A DNA stretch of 64,000 bases from Methylobacterium sp. Leaf125 (GTDB lineage Bacteria > Pseudomonadota > Alphaproteobacteria > Rhizobiales > Beijerinckiaceae), in NCBI RefSeq assembly GCF_001423085.1, contig NZ_LMNU01000023.1, positions 124,100 to 188,099 on the forward strand. Reading direction: 5' to 3'. The notes under the pieces are model-generated. The model was not told the DNA's origin and did no database searches. It was given only the letters and a program-made list of their open reading frames with translations. A program made the translations under genes and the position numbers. Below are positions 38,371 to 47,201 of this stretch, in pieces; within the stretch, counting starts at the first letter, position 1, and every line of letters begins with the position of its first letter.

Positions 38371-38394
38371 GGAGTCCGGAGAAGCCCGGGCTCC
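38371..38394. terminator. Hairpin between convergent kinase and reductase genes
   Basis: A nine-pair stem (GGAGTCCGG / CCGGGCTCC, one G·U pair in RNA) has a 6-base loop. It lies in the gap between two convergent genes. Terminator function is inferred. Confidence 0.5.
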
Positions 38395-38415
38395 GTCCCG
38401 TGCTCGGACCGGCGC

Positions 38416-39390
38416 TCACAAGCGCAGCAGCACCTTGCCGACGGCTTCGCGCCGCTTGAGGATGCCGAGCGCGGCTTCGTACGCGGCGAGCGGGTAGACG
38501 CCGTGCACCTTCGCGGTGAGGCGCCCCTCCGCCACCCAGGCGAGAAGCTGCGCCTGGTTGGCCCGGTGCGCGTCCGGCTCGCGCTCGACGAAGACGCCCC
38601 AGTGGACACCCTGGATGTCGATCCCCTTGAGGAGCGCCAGGTTCAGCGGAATGCGCGGGATGTCGCCGGCCGCGAAGCCGATGACGAGGTAGCGGCCCTT
38701 CCAGCCGAGGGACCGCAGGGCCGGCTCGGCATAGTCGCCGCCGATCGGGTCGTAGATGACGTCGACGCCCGTGCCCTCGGTCAGCGTGCGCAGGGCCTCG
38801 CGCAGGTTCTCCGCGGCGTAGTCCACCGTCATCGTGGCGCCATGGGCCCGCGCCGTCGCCAGCTTGTCGGGTGAGGAGGCGCAGGCGATGACCCGGGCCC
38901 CCATGATGACGCCGAGTTCCACCGCCGCGAGCCCGACGCCGCCGGAGGCCCCGAGCACCGCGAGGGACTCGCCGGGCTGCAGGCGGGCCCGGTCGTGCAG
39001 GGCGTGGAGGGAGGTGCCGTAGGTGATCGTCAGCCCGGCGGCCTGCTCGTCCGAGACCCCCACCGGCACGGGGGTGAGGTGCCGGGTAGCGACGGCGATC
39101 CGCTCGCGGCAGGTGCCGTACTTCTGGTGCACGATGACCCGATCGCCCACCGCGAAACCCTCGGCGCCGTCGCCCAGGGCCTCGATGACGCCGCAGGCCT
39201 CGCCGCCGGGCGAGAACGGCAGCTCGGGCTTCACCTGGTAGCGCCCGGCGATGATCAGGGTGTCGAAGAAGTTGAGCGCCGCCAGGGTGATGCGGACCAC
39301 GGCCTCGCCGGGGCCGGCCACCGGGTCCGGCAGATCCGAAAGCTCAAGATCCTCCGGTCCCCCGAGACGGGTACACAGCAGCGCCTTCAT
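38416..39390 (-). CDS. NADPH:quinone oxidoreductase (zinc-free MDR family)
   Basis: 324 residues from the ATG at 39390 (MKALLCTRLGGPEDLEL). The GroES-like domain has FFDTLIIAGRYQVKPELPF. The Rossmann motif is LAVLGASGGVGLAAVELGV. No zinc-ligand cysteines are present, which fits the quinone oxidoreductase branch. Cytosolic; substrate is probably a quinone or enone. It lies downstream of the YbhB-type gene on the same strand. Confidence 0.9.
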   Translation of the reverse strand: MKALLCTRLGGPEDLELSDLPDPVAGPGEAVVRITLAALNFFDTLIIAGRYQVKPELPFSPGGEACGVIEALGDGAEGFAVGDRVIVHQKYGTCRERIAVATRHLTPVPVGVSDEQAAGLTITYGTSLHALHDRARLQPGESLAVLGASGGVGLAAVELGVIMGARVIACASSPDKLATARAHGATMTVDYAAENLREALRTLTEGTGVDVIYDPIGGDYAEPALRSLGWKGRYLVIGFAAGDIPRIPLNLALLKGIDIQGVHWGVFVEREPDAHRANQAQLLAWVAEGRLTAKVHGVYPLAAYEAALGILKRREAVGKVLLRL

Positions 39391-39459
39391 GCCCAAACCT
39401 CCCTGGTCGTCCCATCGGCGCTTGCACCGACGCGGCCGTCCGCGCAAGCGCCGAAGGCA

Positions 39460-40020
39460 TCAGGGGCGTTCGTAGGTTCCGACGAGGCAGCCCTTGGCGA
39501 GAACGCGTCCCGCCATCGCCTCCAGGAGTGCGCCGCGGCCGGGACGCTCGGGCAGCTCCAGCGCCCGGTCGAGGGCGTAGACCTGGAACAGGTAGGCGTG
39601 CGGGCCGTGGCCGGTGGGTGGATCGGGCGGCAGCCAGCCCGGCTTGAGGAAGCTGTTCTTGCCGAGATCGAGCCCCGATCCAGGCTGGCTCGCCGCGCCC
39701 TCGGCCAGCGCCGCGCCGGGATCGAGGTTCCAGGCGATCAGGTGGACCAGCGGACTCGGCGTCGGGCTGCCGGCATCCTCGCAGAGCAGGACGACCCGGG
39801 CCGTGCCCGGCGGCAATCCGGTCCAGGCCAGGGGCGGCGAGGCGCCGGCCCCGTCGGCCGAGACGCGCGCCGGCATCGCCGTCCCGTCCGTGAAGGCGAG
39901 GCTGGTGAGGCCGAGGCTCTCGGGCACGGTGGCGAAGGTGGTCCGGTAGGCGGTCTTGTCGAGCCCGGCCTTCAGGCCGGACAAGGCGGCGCCCACGGCG
40001 TGCGGTATCTTTTCGAGCAA
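39460..40020 (-). CDS. YbhB/YbcL (PEBP, Raf kinase inhibitor-like) protein
   Basis: 186 residues from a TTG at 40020, chosen because GGGAG lies six bases upstream. A TTG ten codons earlier (40050) is possible. The PEBP core is clear: SPPLAWTGLPPGTARVVLLCEDAGSPTPSPLVHLIAWNLDP contains the ligand-site Asp and His, and GPHAYLFQVYALD follows. No signal peptide. Function of bacterial members is unclear. Confidence 0.88.
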   Translation of the reverse strand: MLEKIPHAVGAALSGLKAGLDKTAYRTTFATVPESLGLTSLAFTDGTAMPARVSADGAGASPPLAWTGLPPGTARVVLLCEDAGSPTPSPLVHLIAWNLDPGAALAEGAASQPGSGLDLGKNSFLKPGWLPPDPPTGHGPHAYLFQVYALDRALELPERPGRGALLEAMAGRVLAKGCLVGTYERP

Positions 40021-40070
40021 GGTCGGTCTCCCACGGGGTACGGCGACCAACCGCGGGAGTGCCCGAAGGT

Positions 40071-40889
40071 TCAGGCCGGGCGCTGCGCCGTGATCATGTA
40101 GTTGACCGCCGTGTCACGGCTCGCCCGCCACGAGCCGTCCAGGGGATTGAGCACCACCCCGGTCGTGTCGGTGACGGTGAGGCCGCCGGCGCTCACGGCG
40201 CGGCTGAGCTCGTCGGGCCGCACGAACTTCTCCCAGTCATGGGTGCCCTTGGGCAGCCAGCCGAGGACGTACTCGGCCCCGACGATCGCCAGCGCGAAGG
40301 AACGCAGGGTCCGGTTGAGGGTGGCGGCGAACAGGAGGCCGCCGGGCTTCACCGCCCGGGCCGCCTGCGCCACGAAGGCCGGCATGTCCACCACGTGCTC
40401 CACCACCTCCATGGCGAGCACGACGTCGAAGCGTTCGCCGCCGGCCACCACGTCCTCGATGGTGCGGGCGCGGTAATCCACGGGCACGCCCGCGGCGTCG
40501 GCATGGGCCTGCGCCACCTTGATGTTGGTCGGCGCCGGATCGAGGCCGGTGACCCGGGCGCCGAGGCGCGCCAGCGGCTCGGACAGGACGCCGCCGCCGC
40601 AGCCGATATCCACGAGGGTCAGGCCCTCCAGGGCGAAGGGCGCCCGCGGATCCCGTCCGAAATGCCGGCAGGCCGTGTCGCGGATGTAGGCGAGACGGAC
40701 GGGATTGAAGCGGTGGAGCACCCGCATCGGTCCGGCCTCGTCCCACCAGGTCGCCGCGATGGCTTCGAAGCGGGCGACCTCGTCGCGGTCGATGGAAGCG
40801 CCTGTGGGGCCGGTCATCGTCTCGGCATGGGTCATCGTCTCGGCATGGGTCATCGTCTCGGCATGGGTCATCGTCTCGGCATGGGTCAT
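40071..40889 (-). CDS. ubiG: Ubiquinone biosynthesis O-methyltransferase
   Basis: Class I SAM methyltransferase: VDIGCGGGVLSEPLARLGARVTGLD is motif I, and FDVVLAMEVVEHVVDMPAF is the UbiG-typical stretch. ASIDRDEVARFEAIAATWWD and LHRFNPVRLAYIRD are the conserved N-terminus of UbiG. It methylates the ring hydroxyls at two steps of ubiquinone synthesis. The start is ambiguous: five in-frame ATGs (40889, 40871, 40853, 40835, 40817) lie in an 18-bp repeat. The family N-terminus begins just after the last, giving 248-272 residues. Confidence 0.93.
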   Translation of the reverse strand: MTHAETMTHAETMTHAETMTHAETMTGPTGASIDRDEVARFEAIAATWWDEAGPMRVLHRFNPVRLAYIRDTACRHFGRDPRAPFALEGLTLVDIGCGGGVLSEPLARLGARVTGLDPAPTNIKVAQAHADAAGVPVDYRARTIEDVVAGGERFDVVLAMEVVEHVVDMPAFVAQAARAVKPGGLLFAATLNRTLRSFALAIVGAEYVLGWLPKGTHDWEKFVRPDELSRAVSAGGLTVTDTTGVVLNPLDGSWRASRDTAVNYMITAQRPA

Positions 40890-40902
40890 CGTCTCGACAT
40901 GT
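40813..40902 (-). repeat. 18-bp tandem repeat over the ubiG start
   Basis: Five units of 18 bp start at 40813, 40831, 40849, 40867 and 40885. Four are identical and the fifth differs at two bases. On the coding strand each unit encodes ETMTHA, so each supplies an in-frame ATG. Confidence 0.95.
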
Positions 40903-41109
40903 CTCGTGCGAGGTGGGCGCGTCCCATTGTTGACACGCCCGGGCGGCCCTTGTACCCGCCGAAGCCCTGTCCGGTACAGCAGCCAAGCGACGCGGCAGGC
41001 CGTGCGGTGTCGGGGAACTCCGTCCCGCGGCCCGCCGGATCCCTGGTCACGCTCGATCCCTGGCTCAAGCGATGTGTCGCGGACGCGACAGGCTCCGTCT
41101 GGTGAGAAC

Positions 41110-42345
41110 ATGCCCCGTCTGGTGATGAAGTTCGGCGGTACGTCCGTCGCCAATGTCGAGCGCATCCGCAACGTGGCGGCCCACGTGGCCCGCGAAGTCG
41201 CGGCCGGCTACGACGTGGCCGTCGTGGTCTCGGCCATGTCCGGCAAGACCAACGAACTCGTCGCCTGGGTCAAGGACGCGAACCCGCTCTATGACGAGGC
41301 CGAGTACGACGCGGTGGTCGCCTCGGGCGAGCTCATCACCGCCGGCCTCCTGGCCATCGCGCTGCAGAAGGACGGCATCAAGGCCCGCTCCTGGCAGGGC
41401 TGGCAGATCCCGATCCTGACCTCGGATGCCCACGGCTCCGCCCGGATCGAGGGCATCGACGGCGCCCGCCTCGATGCCGGCTTCCAGCGCGGTGAGGTCG
41501 CGGTCATCGCCGGCTTCCAGGGCATGCACGAGGCCACCGGCCGGGTGACCACCCTCGGCCGCGGCGGCTCCGACACCAGCGCGGTGGCCATCGCCGCCGC
41601 CATCGGGGCCGAGCGCTGCGATATCTACACCGACGTCGACGGCGTCTACACCACCGACCCGCGCGTGGTGCAGAAGGCCCGGCGCATGGAGCGCGTGACC
41701 TTCGAGGAAATGCTGGAGATGGCGTCCCTGGGCGCCAAGGTCCTGCAGGTCCGCTCGGTCGAGCTCGCCATGGTCCATCGCGTGCCGACCACGGTGCGCT
41801 CCAGCTTCGATCCGCCGGACAACGCCCGGCCCGGCACCCTCATCTGCGACGAGGACGACATCGTGGAACAGCAGATCATCACCGGGATCGCCTTCTCCCG
41901 GGACGAGGCGCAGATCACGCTTCGTCGCGTGAAGGACAGCCCCGGCATCGCCGCCGCGATCTTCGGACCGCTGGCCGACGCCAACATCAACGTCGACATG
42001 ATCATCCAGACCGTGTCGGGCGACCAGTCGACCACCGACATGACCTTTACGGTCCCGTCGGCCGATTACGACCGGGCGCGCAAGATCCTCGACGCGCAGA
42101 GCGGCGCGATCGAATTCGCGCAGATCGAGGGTGCCACCGACGTTGTGAAGGTCTCGGCCATCGGCGTCGGCATGCGCAGTCATGCGGGCGTCGCCGCCAA
42201 GGCGTTCCGGGCCCTGGCGCAGAAGGGGATCAACATCCGGGCCATCACCACCTCGGAGATCAAGTTCTCCGTGCTGATCGATGCCGCCTACACGGAGCTT
42301 GCCGTTCGCACGCTCCACTCGCTATACGGCCTCGACCAGGCCTGA
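41110..42345 (+). CDS. lysC: Aspartate kinase
   Basis: 411 residues. The N-terminal kinase domain has MKFGGTSVANVERI and TTLGRGGSDTSAVAIAAAI. The C-terminal half has two ACT domains for allosteric control (GIAAAIFGPLADANINVDMIIQ, AGVAAKAFRALAQKGINIRAI). It phosphorylates aspartate as the first step to lysine, threonine and methionine. It is divergent from ubiG with a 207-bp gap and is followed by ptsP 66 bp downstream. Confidence 0.96.
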   Translation: MPRLVMKFGGTSVANVERIRNVAAHVAREVAAGYDVAVVVSAMSGKTNELVAWVKDANPLYDEAEYDAVVASGELITAGLLAIALQKDGIKARSWQGWQIPILTSDAHGSARIEGIDGARLDAGFQRGEVAVIAGFQGMHEATGRVTTLGRGGSDTSAVAIAAAIGAERCDIYTDVDGVYTTDPRVVQKARRMERVTFEEMLEMASLGAKVLQVRSVELAMVHRVPTTVRSSFDPPDNARPGTLICDEDDIVEQQIITGIAFSRDEAQITLRRVKDSPGIAAAIFGPLADANINVDMIIQTVSGDQSTTDMTFTVPSADYDRARKILDAQSGAIEFAQIEGATDVVKVSAIGVGMRSHAGVAAKAFRALAQKGINIRAITTSEIKFSVLIDAAYTELAVRTLHSLYGLDQA

Positions 42346-42411
42346 AGGACCGGAGCGCGCGAACGCCCGCGCGCCAACCGGACACGAGGCCGAAGCCGGA
42401 TCGAGGAGACC

Positions 42412-44676
42412 ATGCCCGCTGCGCCCGGAGGCCCGCGCCTGCTTCTGCGCCGCCTCCGCGAAGCGATGGCGGAGCCGGTCAGCCCACAGGCTCGTCTCGA
42501 CCGCATCGTCACGCTGATCGCCGCCAACGTGATCGCGGAGGTGTGCTCGGTCTATGTGCTCAGCGATGACAACATCCTCGAGCTGTTTGCAACCGAGGGT
42601 CTGAACCGCGAGGCGGTCCATCTGACCCGGCTGCGGGCCGACGAGGGCCTCGTCGGCCTCATCGCCAAGACCGCCGAGCCGCTGTCTTTGTCCGACGCGC
42701 AGTCCCACCCGGCCTTCTCCTACCGTCCGGAGACGGGCGAGGAGGCCTATCACGCCTTCCTCGGCGTGCCGCTCCTGCGCGCGGGCAACACCCTCGGGGT
42801 GCTCGTCGTCCAGAACAAGACCTACCGGGTCTATTCCGAGGAGGAGATCGAGGCCCTCCAGACCACCGCGATGGTGCTCTCGGAGATGATCGCCTCGGGC
42901 GAGCTGCAGGCGCTGGCGCCGGGGGCCGGCTCGGCCGCGCGCCGTCCGGTGAGCCAGCGCGGCGTGGCGCTCGCCGACGGCATCGGTCTCGGGCACGTGG
43001 TGCTGCACGAGCCGCGCATCGTCATCAAGCAGCTCATCGCCGAGAACGTCGACCGCGAGGTCGAGCGCCTGGAGCTGGCGATCGGCGAGGTGCGCTCGGC
43101 CATCGACGACCTCGTCGAGCGCGGCGACAGCATCGGCACCGGCGAGTCCCGCGAGGTGCTGGAGACCGTGCGCATGTTCGCGCACGACAAGGGCTGGCTG
43201 CGCCGGATGCGCGAAGCCGTCCATTCGGGCCTCACCGCCGAGGCCGCCGTCGAGCGCGTCCAGTCGGACAACCGCGCCCGGATGATGCGCCAGAGCGACC
43301 CGTATCTGCGCGACCGCCTGCACGACCTCGACGACCTGGCGAACCGGCTGCTGCGCACGCTGATCGGGGCGGAGGGCCACGGCGCGCAGCGCGTCCTGCC
43401 CGAGAACGCGATCCTGGTCGCCCGCTCGATGGGTCCGGCCGCCCTCCTCGACTACGACCGCACGGCGCTCCGCGGTGTCGTGCTCGAGGAAGGCGGACCG
43501 ACGAGCCACATCGCCATCGTGGCCCGGGCCCTCGGCATCCCGGCGGTGGGCGAGATCGCCAACGCGACCGCCCTCTGCGACGCCGGCGACGCGATCATCG
43601 TCGACGGCGCCACCGGTGAGATCCAGGTCCGGCCCGGCCCGGAGATCGAGGCGGCCTATGCCGAGATGGTGCGCCTGCGCGCCCGCCGGCAGGAGCAGTA
43701 CCGGGCGCTGCGCGACGTGCCGGCCGTCACCCTCGACGGCACGCAGATCGGCCTGCAGCTGAATGCCGGCCTCCTCATCGACCTGACCCACCTGCACGAG
43801 ACGGGCGCGGACGGCATCGGCCTGTTCCGCACCGAGCTGCAGTTCATGGTGGCCCAGCGCATGCCCTCGGCCGCCGAGCAGCAGGCGCTCTACGAGGCCG
43901 TGTTCGCGGCCACGGGCGACCTGCCCGTCACGATCCGCACCCTCGACATCGGGGGCGACAAGATCCTGCCCTACATGCCGGCCCTCGAGGAGGAGAACCC
44001 GGCCCTCGGCTGGCGGGCGATCCGGATCGGCCTCGACCGCCCGGCCCTTCTGCGGGTTCAGTTGCGGGCGCTGCTCAAGGCGTCCGGCGGGCGGCCCCTG
44101 AAGATCATGTTCCCGATGGTGGCGACGGTGGACGAGTTCACCCGCGCCAAGGCCATCGTCGAGCGCGAGAAGGCGCACCTGCGGCGGCACGGCCACGCCC
44201 TGCCGAGCGACTGCAAGCTCGGTGTCATGGTGGAGGTGCCCTCCCTGCTGTTCCAGATCGACGAGATCGCCCGTGCCGCCGACTTCCTGTCGGTGGGCTC
44301 CAACGACCTGATGCAGTTCCTGTTCGCCGTCGACCGCGAGAACCGCCGGGTCGCGGACCGGTTCGACACCCTGAGCGTTCCGGCCCTCCGCGCCTTCCGC
44401 GTCATCGCCGAGCGCGCGGCCGCCGCCGGCTGCCCCGCCACGGTCTGCGGCGAGATCGGCGGACGGCCCCTCGAGGCCATGGCGCTGATCGGCCTCGGCT
44501 TCCGCCACCTCTCGATGTCACCGGCCGCCATCGGGCCCGTGAAGGCCATGGTGCTGGGCCTCGACGTCAAGGCGGTGGCGGCGCTGCTCGACACCGAAAT
44601 GGCCCGCGCCGGAGACGGCGCCACCCTCCGCCCGGCCCTCGCGGCCTTCGCGAAGGCGCAGGGTGTGCCCATCTAG
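42412..44676 (+). CDS. ptsP: PTS-Ntr enzyme I (phosphoenolpyruvate-protein phosphotransferase)
   Basis: 754 residues with a GAGGAG ribosome site. An N-terminal GAF domain (about 15-165) marks the nitrogen-type EI. The PEP-utilising swivel carries the phospho-His in GGPTSHIAIVARALGIPAVG. The C-terminal TIM barrel holds GLFRTELQFM, IRTLDIGGDK and VGSNDLMQFLFAVDR. It phosphorylates NPr as the head of the regulatory PTS-Ntr chain. The lysC-ptsP-prfA-prmC order is common in Rhizobiales. Confidence 0.95.
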   Translation: MPAAPGGPRLLLRRLREAMAEPVSPQARLDRIVTLIAANVIAEVCSVYVLSDDNILELFATEGLNREAVHLTRLRADEGLVGLIAKTAEPLSLSDAQSHPAFSYRPETGEEAYHAFLGVPLLRAGNTLGVLVVQNKTYRVYSEEEIEALQTTAMVLSEMIASGELQALAPGAGSAARRPVSQRGVALADGIGLGHVVLHEPRIVIKQLIAENVDREVERLELAIGEVRSAIDDLVERGDSIGTGESREVLETVRMFAHDKGWLRRMREAVHSGLTAEAAVERVQSDNRARMMRQSDPYLRDRLHDLDDLANRLLRTLIGAEGHGAQRVLPENAILVARSMGPAALLDYDRTALRGVVLEEGGPTSHIAIVARALGIPAVGEIANATALCDAGDAIIVDGATGEIQVRPGPEIEAAYAEMVRLRARRQEQYRALRDVPAVTLDGTQIGLQLNAGLLIDLTHLHETGADGIGLFRTELQFMVAQRMPSAAEQQALYEAVFAATGDLPVTIRTLDIGGDKILPYMPALEEENPALGWRAIRIGLDRPALLRVQLRALLKASGGRPLKIMFPMVATVDEFTRAKAIVEREKAHLRRHGHALPSDCKLGVMVEVPSLLFQIDEIARAADFLSVGSNDLMQFLFAVDRENRRVADRFDTLSVPALRAFRVIAERAAAAGCPATVCGEIGGRPLEAMALIGLGFRHLSMSPAAIGPVKAMVLGLDVKAVAALLDTEMARAGDGATLRPALAAFAKAQGVPI

Positions 44677-44775
44677 CCTCGGCGTGCCTATCTCCATGGG
44701 TCGTGCCGTGGCCCCGTCGTCGACCAGGCCTCCGGCCCGACGAGCCCTTGTTCTGATGAGAGTTTTCCACGGGCG

Positions 44776-45861
44776 ATGACCCCTATTCCTGCAGACCGTC
44801 TCGACGCGATCCTGACGCGCCACGACATCGTCACCGCCACGCTGAGCGCAGGCTCGGCGGATTCCGACACCTTCGTGCAGCTGTCGCGCGAATTGTCGGA
44901 GCTCGAGGGCGTCGTCGCCGCCATCCACGCCTATCGGGCGGCGGCGCAGAACCTCGCCGACATCGAGGCGCTGATCGACGAGCCGGGCAGCGATTCCGAG
45001 ATGCGGGCCCTCGCCGCCGACGAGAAGCCGGAGGCCGAGGCCGGGCTGGAGGCGGCGCACCGGGCGCTCCAGCTCATCCTGCTGCCGAAGGATTCCGCCG
45101 ACGAGAAGAGCGCCATCCTCGAAATCCGCGCCGGGACCGGCGGCGACGAGGCCGCCCTGTTCGCGGGCGACCTCTTCCGGATGTACGGCCGGTACGCCGA
45201 CGCCAAGGGCTGGAAGGTCGAGGTGATCTCCGAGAGCGAGGGGACCGTCGGGGGCTATCGCGAGGTGATCGCCGAGGTGAAGGGCAAGGGCGTGTTCGCG
45301 CGCCTCAAGTTCGAGAGCGGCGCCCACCGGGTACAGCGCGTGCCGGATACCGAGACCCAGGGGCGCATCCACACCTCGGCCGCCACCGTGGCGGTGCTGC
45401 CCGAGGCCGAGGAGGTCGACATCGTCATCAACGATGCGGACCTGAAGATCGACACCATGCGCTCGCAGGGCGCCGGCGGACAGCACGTCAACAAGACGGA
45501 ATCGGCCATCCGCATCACCCACATGCCGAGCGGCATCGTGATCTTCGTCCAGGAAGAGCGCTCACAGCACAAGAACCGCGCCCGGGCGATGTCGCTGCTG
45601 CGTTCCAAGCTCTACGACGCCGAGCGGACCGCCAAGGACGCGGCCCGGGCCGCCGACCGCAAGTCGCAGGTCGGCTCCGGCGATCGCTCCGAGCGCATCC
45701 GCACCTACAACTTCCCGCAGGCCCGCGTCACCGACCACCGCATCAACCTGACCCTGTACAAGCTCGAGGAGGTTCTGGCGGGCGTGGCTTTGGACGAGCT
45801 CGTCGACGCCCTCGTCACCGAGCATCAGGCCGAGTTGCTGGCCGCCGAGGGCATGGCCTGA
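44776..45861 (+). CDS. prfA: Peptide chain release factor 1
   Basis: 361 residues, full length. The GGQ motif is in [17 protein letters not shown]. The anticodon-like PxT region is represented in the recognition domain ([20 protein letters not shown]). It terminates translation at UAA/UAG. Its GGQ glutamine is the target of the methylase encoded 5 bp downstream. Confidence 0.96.
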   Translation: MTPIPADRLDAILTRHDIVTATLSAGSADSDTFVQLSRELSELEGVVAAIHAYRAAAQNLADIEALIDEPGSDSEMRALAADEKPEAEAGLEAAHRALQLILLPKDSADEKSAILEIRAGTGGDEAALFAGDLFRMYGRYADAKGWKVEVISESEGTVGGYREVIAEVKGKGVFARLKFESGAHRVQRVPDTETQGRIHTSAATVAVLPEAEEVDIVINDADLKIDTMRSQGAGGQHVNKTESAIRITHMPSGIVIFVQEERSQHKNRARAMSLLRSKLYDAERTAKDAARAADRKSQVGSGDRSERIRTYNFPQARVTDHRINLTLYKLEEVLAGVALDELVDALVTEHQAELLAAEGMA

Positions 45862-45866
45862 GCCGG

Positions 45867-46751
45867 ATGGACGGGCCGGAGCCGATGCGCCTCGATCCGG
45901 CGCTCAGCCGTACCGACGCCCTCCGATGCATGAGCGAGGCGCTCGCGGCCCACGACCTCCCGGCACGCGACGCCCGCTTCCTCCTGCTCGACCTCCTGGG
46001 GCTCAGCGCGACCGACCTGATCCTGCGGGGCGACCTGCCCCTCGGACCGGAGGGGGCGGCGACGCTCGAAGGGGCCGTCGCGCGCCGTATCGCCGGCGAA
46101 CCGGTCGCCCGGATCGTCGGTACCTGGGAATTCTGGGGCCTGCCCTTCGGACTCGCCCCCGAGACCCTGGTCCCGCGAGCGGACACCGAGACCCTGGTGG
46201 AGGCCGCCCTGGCCCTCCATCCCGACCGCAGGCGCCCGCTGCGGATCCTCGATCTCGGCACCGGCTCCGGCTGCATCCTCGTGGCGCTGCTCAGCGAGCT
46301 GCCGAACGCCACCGGGATCGGCCTGGACCGCTCCGCCGCGGCCCTCGTCCAGGCCCGTGCCAACGCAGGGCGGAACGGGGTCGAGACCCGGGCGGCCTTC
46401 GTCTGCGCGGACTGGACCGCGGGTCTCAGCGGGTGCTTCGACCTCATCGTCTCGAACCCGCCCTATATCGCCCGCGACACGATCCGGGGCCTCGACGTCG
46501 AGGTCAGGGCGCACGACCCATTGGCGGCCCTCGACGGCGGCGTGGACGGCCTCGACGCCTACCGGGCGATCGTGGAGGCCCTGGCCGGCGGGCCGGTCCG
46601 CCTCGGTCCCAGCGGTGCACTCGCCCTCGAAGTGGGCTACGATCAGGCCGAGGCCGTCGCGACGCTCGGGACGCTGGCGGGTCTCGGCCCCGCCACGCGC
46701 CATCACGATCTCGCCGGGCACGCCCGCGTCGTTCGCTTCGGGCCCGTGTGA
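45867..46751 (+). CDS. prmC: Release factor glutamine methyltransferase
   Basis: 294 residues. SAM motif I is LRILDLGTGSGCILVALL and the catalytic NPPY is in DLIVSNPPYIARD. An N-terminal helical domain matches PrmC. It methylates the GGQ glutamine of release factors. The gene starts 5 bp after prfA, so it is in the same operon. An in-frame ATG at 45885 is an alternative start. Confidence 0.95.
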   Translation: MDGPEPMRLDPALSRTDALRCMSEALAAHDLPARDARFLLLDLLGLSATDLILRGDLPLGPEGAATLEGAVARRIAGEPVARIVGTWEFWGLPFGLAPETLVPRADTETLVEAALALHPDRRRPLRILDLGTGSGCILVALLSELPNATGIGLDRSAAALVQARANAGRNGVETRAAFVCADWTAGLSGCFDLIVSNPPYIARDTIRGLDVEVRAHDPLAALDGGVDGLDAYRAIVEALAGGPVRLGPSGALALEVGYDQAEAVATLGTLAGLGPATRHHDLAGHARVVRFGPV

Positions 46752-47201
46752 GCGGATCTCGACGCGAAAATTCTGCGGGAAACCCCAAAAAAACTGCGCC
46801 CTTCGGATGCATCGCGGCAAAAAACGCTTGTTGCCCCCTCGGCGAACCGTTAGTGTCGCAGGCAGATCGCGAACGGTCCATTAAGATGGATCGTGGTAAG
46901 ACGGGTGGCGGCTCAGGTCCGCGACGCTCTTAGACGGTCTCCCCACGATCAAGCTGGCGCGTGCGGGCAGAGGCGCAGGAGCTTGGTCAACTTCGTGCCT
47001 GAAAACCGAAGGACGCCTGGACGCTCAGAGCGCGCCTTGGTCAACGGACAGAGACGACAAGCACGGCGAAATCGATCACGGACACACCGGACCCGGATCA
47101 CGCGGCGCCAGCGACGAGCCTGATGACAGGACGCGTCGTGGCCGCCTGGAACCCGCCGCATCATCAGACGCTCCGAGACGAACGAGGGTCAATCGAGACC
47201 G
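46752..47201. other. 450-bp leader/intergenic region before the DUF4167 gene
   Basis: The first ~130 bp is relatively AT-rich for this genome (runs of A near 46788 and 46820) and probably holds the promoter. The remaining ~320 bp shows no supported gene. A 15-codon frame at 46886 lacks a ribosome site. A long 5' leader or a small RNA is possible but no defined structure is clear. Confidence 0.4.

Noticed and set aside
46886..46933. 15-codon frame in the DUF4167 leader
   Set aside because: No ribosome site and low-complexity content; chance frame.
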